From NCBI RefSeq assembly GCF_024519285.1, contig NZ_JAMZCY010000002.1, positions 1 to 64,000 of the forward strand: a DNA stretch of 64,000 nucleotides. Reading direction: 5' to 3'. Source of the DNA: Cohnella sp. WQ 127256. Lineage in GTDB: Bacteria > Bacillota > Bacilli > Paenibacillales > Paenibacillaceae. Shown one piece after another: positions 58,151 through 64,000 of this stretch. The notes under the pieces were generated by a model, which did no database searches, had not been told where the DNA came from, and saw only the letters and a list, made by a program, of their open reading frames with translations. A program made the position numbers and the translations under genes. Every line of letters starts with the position of its first letter. Within the stretch, counting starts at the first letter, position 1.

Positions 58151-59344
58151 ATGGAGATCAGACAGCTTCGAGCAGATGAGTTTGAGATAAGAAAGGCGTT
58201 AACGGAATTCGCTTTCCAGAAAAAATGGACGGAAAAAGAAACAGAAGAAAGGCAACTCCTCTTTCGCCCTGAGAATGATTGGGGGGCGTTCGACGAACAA
58301 GGGGCATTGTTGTCGGCGTTGCTCATCCACACGATGGATGTGTGGATTCAGGGCAAGAAGCTGGCGATGGGTGGAGTATCGGCAGTAGCCACTTGGCCTG
58401 AAGCGAGAAGGCAGGGATGCGTAAGTCGGTTGCTAGTCCATGCCTTGGAGACGATGAGAAGTAATGGACAAACGATCAGCATGCTGCACCCGTTCGCTTT
58501 TCCTTTTTACCATAAATACGGTTATGAAATGACGATCGAACGCAAAAAATACACGATCGAAACGAAGCAACTGCCTCCTCGCAAGGAAGTGCCAGGACAG
58601 GTTAAGAGAATGCCCACGCCTGACATAGAAGTGCTGGATGGCATCTATTCGGCTTATGCTTCACGATTTAGTGGGACGCTTGTGAGGACGCAGGAATGGT
58701 GGGAGAGCAGGCTACTGATCAAAACCGGTGCGTTTGCGGTTTACTATAATGAAAGTAATGTTCCTGAAGGTTATGTGTTCTATCATATCGAGGATAGAAA
58801 GCTGCTGATTCATGAATGGGTGAGCACGAATGAGACGTCCCGTGTGGCCTTGTGGACGTTCATAGGCAACCATGACTCGATGATTAACGAGGTAACGACG
58901 ACCGTACCGATAGATGATCCATTGCCGTTCTTGTTAGCCGACCCTAGGATTAAGCAGGAGATTATCCCTTACTTCATGTCGAGAATTGTGGATGCGCAAG
59001 CTTTCGTAGGACATTACACTTGGGCTCCAGGCAATCAAGATGAGGCTATTGTGATATCTCTGTCTGACTCCCATGCACCATGGAATAATGGAGCCTACCA
59101 GCTCGTGTGGAGCCAAGAGGGTCAGGGCCGATTGAAGCTGTTGGAGGGCGATGCCGCGAAGGCTGTGACGTCTGAACAGGGGGCAATAATCTGTGATATC
59201 CAAGCGCTGACAGCTATGTTAGTGGGTAATCGGAAACCATCCTTACTTCAGGAGTGGGGGCGGATTAGCGGGTCTAAGGAAAGTGTGGAGCTGTTGGAAC
59301 GACGGATTCCGGAGCGGGTGACGTTGTTGATGGACTTCTTCTGA
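58151..59344 (+). CDS. GNAT acetyltransferase, Eis-like
   Basis: A 397-residue protein with the layout of Eis-type acetyltransferases: an N-terminal GNAT domain with the acetyl-CoA loop RRQGCVSRLLVHAL near 85-98, the segment HPFAFPFYHKYGYE, a second GNAT-like region, and a C-terminal sterol-carrier-like domain. Eis proteins acetylate amines including aminoglycosides; substrate is unknown here. GAGGAGG lies 10 bases before the ATG. Confidence 0.88.
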   Translation: MEIRQLRADEFEIRKALTEFAFQKKWTEKETEERQLLFRPENDWGAFDEQGALLSALLIHTMDVWIQGKKLAMGGVSAVATWPEARRQGCVSRLLVHALETMRSNGQTISMLHPFAFPFYHKYGYEMTIERKKYTIETKQLPPRKEVPGQVKRMPTPDIEVLDGIYSAYASRFSGTLVRTQEWWESRLLIKTGAFAVYYNESNVPEGYVFYHIEDRKLLIHEWVSTNETSRVALWTFIGNHDSMINEVTTTVPIDDPLPFLLADPRIKQEIIPYFMSRIVDAQAFVGHYTWAPGNQDEAIVISLSDSHAPWNNGAYQLVWSQEGQGRLKLLEGDAAKAVTSEQGAIICDIQALTAMLVGNRKPSLLQEWGRISGSKESVELLERRIPERVTLLMDFF

Positions 59345-59399
59345 TCAAGCTAATGAATATGGGATTACGAGATGCCACGGCAAGAAGGAGTGGGTTGAG

Positions 59400-60167
59400 G
59401 TGTTTGCACAGCAACGACATCAGTTAATTATCGAGAAGATAAATAAAGACAAATCGATTCGAGCCTCAGAGCTTATTGAGATGTTCGATGTGTCATTTGA
59501 AACGATAAGACGCGATCTCGAGTATTTGGAAAATGAGGGATGCTTAAAGCGTGTTCACGGGGGCGCGATATTGAAGGAACCGGATTATAGCCGTGAAATA
59601 CCGTTGCCGATACGTGAATCTATATTTGTGGAAGAAAAGACGGAATTATCCCAGAATGCGTCCAGATATGTGACAGAGGGGATGTCCATCGCGCTGGATG
59701 CCAGTACGACAAATACGCAACTAGCGAGGATGTTCAAGAGTAAGTTTAAACGTCTGACAATCATTACGAATTCATTGCCGATTATGAATGAGTTGGTCGA
59801 TAGGCCTGGATATACGCTGATCATGATCGGCGGTATTCTTCGCCAAGAGGAACAGAGTATTATTGGTGACTTAGCTGAAGAATTTACATCGCGGTTTCAT
59901 GCTGATTTATTCTTTATGAGTATGAGTGGGGTTACGATAGAAGACGGCATTACAGATAACGCGATCGGTGAAGTGCAGGTCAAGAAGATCATGCATGCCA
60001 ATGCGAAGCAAACGATTGTGCTTGGAGACAGCAGTAAATTTAATCAGGTTTCCCTCATTAAGGTATGTGCATGTGCTCAGGTTGACCGGTTTGTAACGGA
60101 TTCTAAGATCGATAGAGCTCTTGTGGAGAAATACAAAGCGAGTGGTATTGAGATCGTCTATGAATAG
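59400..60167 (+). CDS. DeoR/GlpR-family transcriptional regulator
   Basis: A 255-residue regulator with the N-terminal helix-turn-helix (IRASELIEMFDVSFETIRRD) and the GGAIL wing, followed by the sensing domain with IALDASTTNTQLARM and IGGILRQEEQSIIGD. The GTG start has AAGGAG upstream. It precedes an EamA transporter gene and may control it; the two are separated by a terminator-like hairpin. It is distinct from the DeoR protein at 47722. Confidence 0.88.
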   Translation: MFAQQRHQLIIEKINKDKSIRASELIEMFDVSFETIRRDLEYLENEGCLKRVHGGAILKEPDYSREIPLPIRESIFVEEKTELSQNASRYVTEGMSIALDASTTNTQLARMFKSKFKRLTIITNSLPIMNELVDRPGYTLIMIGGILRQEEQSIIGDLAEEFTSRFHADLFFMSMSGVTIEDGITDNAIGEVQVKKIMHANAKQTIVLGDSSKFNQVSLIKVCACAQVDRFVTDSKIDRALVEKYKASGIEIVYE

Positions 60168-60196
60168 AGGGCATCGCGAAATAAGGAAGTTCGTTT

Positions 60197-60233
60197 AAAC
60201 GGTTCTTAGTGAAATCTAAGAGTCGTTTTTTCT
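60197..60233 (+). terminator. Terminator after the DeoR/GlpR gene
   Basis: AACGGTTCTTAG pairs with CTAAGAGTCGTT around TGAAAT with one mismatch and runs into TTTTTTC. Confidence 0.82.
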
Positions 60234-60329
60234 TGTTTATGAGGTTGTGTTTTCCTTTGTTGTATTGTATTTGTGTGTGTTTGTGTGATAACATGTTGAA
60301 AACACATACAAAAGAAGAGTGGTACTCAG

Positions 60330-61190
60330 ATGATCGCAATTCCTCTTATCCTCGTTCTATGTTCAGGTCTGGCACACGCTGTGTGGAATATGTTTGCTAA
60401 GCAAAGTACGGATAAGCCGGTGTTCTTATGGGTGATTTATGCTCCGGTAACGCTTCTCTTACTCCCGACAGCGATCACTGAAATGGCTGTTGCTCGGTTT
60501 ACATGGAATGAATGGTTGATGATTGGGTTGTCTCTAATTATGCAAGGTGTGTATTCGCTGTTACTTGTCCAAACCTATAAGGCGGGGGATTTATCTCAGG
60601 TGTATCCTATTATGCGCGGTACGCCGACCGTGTTGATTCCAGCGGCCGGCGTACTTGTATTGGGGGAAACGATACCTCTCTGGGGATGGGTTGGGATAGG
60701 CTGCATGCTGATCGGATTCATCATCATGGTTGGACGAAGCCCAAGAACACAGCATAAACATACATCCCTTAAACCTGTATTGTTGGCTCTGAGTGTGGGC
60801 CTGTGTATTACAACTTATACACTACTTGATAAAACGAACCTGCAATACATTTCTCCTCTTTCACTCCTAGCGGTGACTAATCTTGGTTTTATGCTAGGTC
60901 TGACGCCAGCTGCACTTCATCTGGACCGATTGAAGCGTGTTATACGCACGCATTCCCGAATCATTTGGATCGGGGCGATCTTGTCTCCGGGCTCTTATTT
61001 ATTGTTCTTAATTGCAGCAAGTACTGCCAATGTATCCACTGTCGCTCCCTTACGTGAGGTAGGAATTGTATTCGGCACGCTACTGGGGATATTTGTATTG
61101 AAAGAAACACAAGGAACCCGGAGGATTGTGGCTTCAATCGCTGTTGTGATAGGTATTATTGTAATTGCGTTATCAGCAAAATCCATATGA
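60330..61190 (+). CDS. EamA/DMT-family transporter
   Basis: A 286-residue membrane protein of the drug/metabolite transporter superfamily with ten hydrophobic segments in two EamA repeats (the first ends with GWVGIGCMLIGFIIMVGRSP, the second with VASIAVVIGIIVIALSA). The substrate is unknown. AAGAAGAG precedes the ATG. An imperfect palindrome of TTTGTGTG and AACACATACAAA lies upstream at about 60272-60312 and could be an operator. Confidence 0.87.
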   Translation: MIAIPLILVLCSGLAHAVWNMFAKQSTDKPVFLWVIYAPVTLLLLPTAITEMAVARFTWNEWLMIGLSLIMQGVYSLLLVQTYKAGDLSQVYPIMRGTPTVLIPAAGVLVLGETIPLWGWVGIGCMLIGFIIMVGRSPRTQHKHTSLKPVLLALSVGLCITTYTLLDKTNLQYISPLSLLAVTNLGFMLGLTPAALHLDRLKRVIRTHSRIIWIGAILSPGSYLLFLIAASTANVSTVAPLREVGIVFGTLLGIFVLKETQGTRRIVASIAVVIGIIVIALSAKSI

Positions 61191-61226
61191 AGTATAAGAA
61201 TGATATAGATTAACGTATAGATTAGG

Positions 61227-61256
61227 TTGTCAACCTACTGGGAATTGTGATAAAAT
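61227..61256 (+). promoter_or_regulatory. Promoter of secG
   Basis: TTGTCA (61227-61232), 18 bases and TAAAAT (61251-61256). It lies after the EamA gene and 74 bases before secG. Confidence 0.6.
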
Positions 61257-61329
61257 AAAAATACTGTTTTTCAAAAGCAATCAGGTAGCGGCGTAGCCGT
61301 TTTACTTAGGGATTTGGGAGGTGTAAGCG

Positions 61330-61566
61330 ATGGACGTCGTTCTTAAAATAATCTTGGTTATTTTCTCGCTAGGACTAATTGCAGTTGTTCTTCTTCAACG
61401 CGGTAAAAGTGCAGGCTTGTCTGGTGCGATCTCTGGTGGAGCTGAGCAATTGTTCGGTAAACAGAAGGCTCGTGGTATCGACCTGTTCTTGCAGCGTCTA
61501 ACGATTGGACTGGCAATTGGTTTCTTTATCCTTTCTTTGGTGGTTGCTTATTTCGTTAAGAACTAG
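61330..61566 (+). CDS. secG: Preprotein translocase subunit SecG
   Basis: A 78-residue membrane protein with two hydrophobic helices (about 4-22 and 52-75) joined by the SecG loop [20 protein letters not shown]. It aids the SecYE channel in protein export. GGGAGGTG lies before the ATG. secG followed by rnr is the order in B. subtilis as well. Confidence 0.96.
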   Translation: MDVVLKIILVIFSLGLIAVVLLQRGKSAGLSGAISGGAEQLFGKQKARGIDLFLQRLTIGLAIGFFILSLVVAYFVKN

Positions 61567-61580
61567 TCACAAGAAAATCT

Positions 61581-61612
61581 GGCAGGGAGCGTGAGCTTCC
61601 TGCCTTTTTTTG
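61581..61612 (+). terminator. Terminator after secG
   Basis: GGCAGGGAGC and GCTTCCTGCC pair (one G-U) around GTGA and are followed by seven T residues. Confidence 0.92.
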
Positions 61613-61688
61613 TGCATGAGATAAGAAGAATTATCCGGTTGCCGAGGATGCAAAATGTACATACTATACGTAGGACGAGGTGATACGG

Positions 61689-64000
61689 ATGCCGATGTGC
61701 ACAGAGCAGGAGCTGCTCGATTTTATGCGGGAAACCGCTTATAAACCCATGACTTACCGCGAATTAGAGAAACATTTTGGCATAGAGGACGCTATTGAAT
61801 TTAAGACCTTTCTTCGTATGCTTACGGAGATGGAGCAAGACGGCAAGATTCTATTGACCCGTACGGATCGCTATGGCGTTCCAGAACGGATGAATTTGTT
61901 GCGCGGACGGATTCAATCCCATCCGAAGGGCTTTGCGTTCTTAATTCCGGATGACAAAGAGCATCCTGATCTTTATATTCATGCCAATGATTTGAAGGGT
62001 ACGATGAATGGAGATATCGTGCTTGCGCGCGTATCTGCGAAGAATGAGAATGGCAAGCTTGAAGGCGAGATTGTTCGCATCGTTAAACGTGCTGTGACCC
62101 AGATTGTCGGTTTGTTCCATAATCATGAAAGCTACGGCTTCGTGGTGCCGGATGACAAACGGATTAATAAGGATATTTTTATCCGTGGGGAAGGCTTTAA
62201 GGGAGCGGTGACCGGACAGAAGGTTGTCGTTAATATTCTTACATATCCAGAAGGCCGTTCTGCGGCAGAAGGCGAGATCGTTGAAATTCTGGGGCATAAG
62301 GATGATCCAGGCGTCGACATTCTGAGCATTATCCGCAAGCATGGACTTCCTGAAAGCTTCCCGGGAGACGTGGTCGAGGAGGCTGAGGCAGCTCCTGATG
62401 CGATTACGGAGGAAGAGATCATTCAACAGGGTCGTCGCGACTTGCGGAATAAGGTTATCGTGACCATTGATGGTGAAGATGCCAAGGATCTTGATGATGC
62501 GGTTAACGTTGAGCGATTGCCGAATGGCAACTTCGTGTTGGGCGTGCATATTGCGGACGTGAGCTACTACGTGCGCGAGAAGTCCAAGCTTGACGAGGAA
62601 GCTTACAATCGCGGATGCAGCGTTTACTTGGTAGATCGCGTTATTCCGATGCTTCCGCATCGGTTGTCTAACGGGATCTGTTCGTTGAACCCGCAGGTTG
62701 ATCGCTTGACGATGTCTTGCGAGATGGAGTTCGAGGCAGGTACGATGAAGCAGGTTCGTCATGATATTTTTACAAGCGTAATTCGGACGACGGAGAGAAT
62801 GACCTACACCAATGTCCGTAAAATATTGAATGAAGAAGATCCAGAAGTCACTGAGCGATACGCGGACTTGGTGGATACGTTCAAGGATATGCGTGAGCTA
62901 GCTATGGGCTTGCGTGCCTTGCGGATTCGTCGCGGCGCAATCGACTTCGAATTCCAGGAATCGAAGGTTCTTGTGGATGAGCAAGGTAAGCCAGTTGATA
63001 TCGTGAAGCGTGATCGTTCGGTCGCCGAACAGATTATCGAAGAGTTCATGTTAGTGGCGAATGAGACTGTGGCCGAGCATTTCCACTGGTTGAAGGTGCC
63101 ATTCATCTACCGGATTCATGAAGAGCCTTCCGATGAGAAGCTTATGACTTTCATGCAATTCGCAGGTAATTTCGGTTATGCGGTTCGGGGTAAAGGAAAT
63201 ACCGTGCACCCGCGAGCGCTACAAACCTTATTGGAAGAAATACAAGGAACGAAGGAACAAACTGTTCTTAGTACAATGCTGCTGCGTTCAATGAAGCAAG
63301 CTAAGTATGATTCTGAGAGCCTAGGACATTTTGGTCTAGCTGCAGAGTATTATTCGCACTTTACTTCTCCAATTCGTCGTTATCCGGATTTAGCGATTCA
63401 TCGGGTTATGAGAGAAGTGTTGGAGAACGGTGGCTTGCTACCGGACAACCGTTTTGATTCGCTGAATGCACGTATGCCGGACATCGCGTCTCAATCTTCG
63501 GAACGCGAGCGGGTAGCCGTTGATGCAGAGCGGGATACGGAGAAGCTGAAAAAGGCTGAATTCATGCTCGATAAGATCGGTGAGGAATTCACGGGTATTA
63601 TTAGCGGTGTGACAAGCTTCGGTATGTTCATTGAGCTGGAAAATACGGTAGAAGGACTCATACGTCTAAGTGATCTGACGGATGACTACTATCATTTCCA
63701 TGAGCTTCATATGGCGTTAATTGGCGAGCGTACGTCGAAAATTTATCGGATTGGCGATGAAGTGAAGATTCGCGTGGCGCGGGTTAACATGAATGATCAT
63801 ACAATCGACTTCGAAATGGTCGATATGAAGTCACGTAGCGGCAGTCGCGTAAGCTTCGTGGACGCACGTGGCCCAGGCTTCGACCGGAAGCGTAAGAAGC
63901 AGAATGCTGCGGGCAGATTTGTTGGTGTCGGTGGTGGTAATGCTGGCGGTCGTGGTGGACGCGGCGAACGTGGAGATCGCGGAGGCAAGGGTGGTAAAGG
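61689..64000 (+). CDS. rnr: Ribonuclease R (3' end beyond window)
   Basis: At least 770 residues of a 3'-5' exoribonuclease of the RNase II/RNB family, cut by the right edge. Order: N-terminal helix-turn-helix-like domain (about 5-60), cold-shock RNA-binding domains (about 70-205), the RNB catalytic domain with the aspartate cluster DGEDAKDLDDAV (261-272) and the later HFTSPIRRYPDLAIHRV, an S1 domain (EFTGIISGVTSFGMFIELEN), and a basic, Gly/Arg-rich tail. It degrades structured RNA and works with tmRNA and SmpB. The ATG at 61689 follows GAGGTGATACGG; an in-frame ATG at 61695 is close. No stop codon is reached. Confidence 0.96.
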   Translation, partial: MPMCTEQELLDFMRETAYKPMTYRELEKHFGIEDAIEFKTFLRMLTEMEQDGKILLTRTDRYGVPERMNLLRGRIQSHPKGFAFLIPDDKEHPDLYIHANDLKGTMNGDIVLARVSAKNENGKLEGEIVRIVKRAVTQIVGLFHNHESYGFVVPDDKRINKDIFIRGEGFKGAVTGQKVVVNILTYPEGRSAAEGEIVEILGHKDDPGVDILSIIRKHGLPESFPGDVVEEAEAAPDAITEEEIIQQGRRDLRNKVIVTIDGEDAKDLDDAVNVERLPNGNFVLGVHIADVSYYVREKSKLDEEAYNRGCSVYLVDRVIPMLPHRLSNGICSLNPQVDRLTMSCEMEFEAGTMKQVRHDIFTSVIRTTERMTYTNVRKILNEEDPEVTERYADLVDTFKDMRELAMGLRALRIRRGAIDFEFQESKVLVDEQGKPVDIVKRDRSVAEQIIEEFMLVANETVAEHFHWLKVPFIYRIHEEPSDEKLMTFMQFAGNFGYAVRGKGNTVHPRALQTLLEEIQGTKEQTVLSTMLLRSMKQAKYDSESLGHFGLAAEYYSHFTSPIRRYPDLAIHRVMREVLENGGLLPDNRFDSLNARMPDIASQSSERERVAVDAERDTEKLKKAEFMLDKIGEEFTGIISGVTSFGMFIELENTVEGLIRLSDLTDDYYHFHELHMALIGERTSKIYRIGDEVKIRVARVNMNDHTIDFEMVDMKSRSGSRVSFVDARGPGFDRKRKKQNAAGRFVGVGGGNAGGRGGRGERGDRGGKGGK

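Noticed and set aside
61941..62762. 273-codon minus-strand frame opposite rnr
   Set aside because: The plus strand is continuous RNase R, with catalytic and RNA-binding motifs in order.

Overview
The window looks like a chromosomal segment of a Gram-positive, spore-forming member of the Paenibacillaceae (Paenibacillus or Cohnella type). This rests on gene order and gene content, not on a database search. The backbone follows the Bacillus subtilis yvo/yvc region: hprK-lgt-ppaX-yvoF, hisZGDBHAF-hisIE, a yvcD-like TPR gene, trxB, rapZ(yvcJ)-glmR(yvcK)-whiA-HPr, then clpP with a divergent tRNA-Arg, cggR-gap-pgk-tpiA-gpmI-eno, and secG-rnr. Sda, WhiA and YesM/YesN-type regulators fit a sporulating Bacillales host.

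Layout. 1-0.85 kb: the 3' end of a 23S rRNA, no 5S rRNA behind it, then six tRNAs (Met, Val, Asp, Phe, Tyr, Lys). 0.9-4.3 kb: a TagO/WecA-type glycosyl-1-phosphate transferase, a PucR/CdaR-like regulator and an MsmX-type sugar-ABC ATPase. 4.3-7.4 kb: the hprK operon. 7.5-17 kb: a complete histidine operon extended by a histidinol-phosphatase and a PRPP synthetase, with repeat DNA between hisH and hisA and a ten-copy 51-bp tandem array between hisA and hisF. 17-24.2 kb: yvcD-like gene, trxB, ROK glucokinase, rapZ-glmR-whiA and an HPr gene.

24.6-37.1 kb: a sugar sensing and transport island of different base composition by eye, sitting where crh and clpP are near neighbours in Bacillus. It has a leftward unit (YesN/YesM-type two-component system plus a lipoprotein sugar-binding protein) and a divergent rightward unit (YtfQ-like binding protein, YtfR-like ATPase, two permeases, a chemoreceptor and a second YtfQ-like binding protein). 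37-39.6 kb: SIMPL-domain protein, Sda, clpP and tRNA-Arg. 39.7-47.6 kb: the cggR glycolytic operon, with a seven-copy 49-bp tandem array between gap and pgk. 47.6-55.8 kb: an unassigned carbohydrate catabolic locus (DeoR regulator, FGGY kinase, SDR dehydrogenase, HAD phosphatase, ABC importer without an ATPase, BtpA/SgcQ-like protein). 55.9-64 kb: LCP ligase, sugar isomerase/epimerase, Eis-like acetyltransferase, DeoR/GlpR regulator, EamA transporter, secG and the start of rnr, which runs off the window.

How it fits together. Much of the window concerns carbon flow: HprK and HPr (catabolite repression), CggR and its operon (glycolysis), glucokinase, GlmR and RapZ, and two sugar importers. The 51.8-54.9 kb importer has no ATPase of its own and may borrow the MsmX-like ATPase at 3.1 kb. 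Regulatory sites legible in the sequence include a tandem CggR operator, a CtsR operator overlapping the clpP promoter, a likely DeoR operator shared by two promoters, and a hairpin after the first YtfQ-like gene that could uncouple binding-protein and transporter expression.
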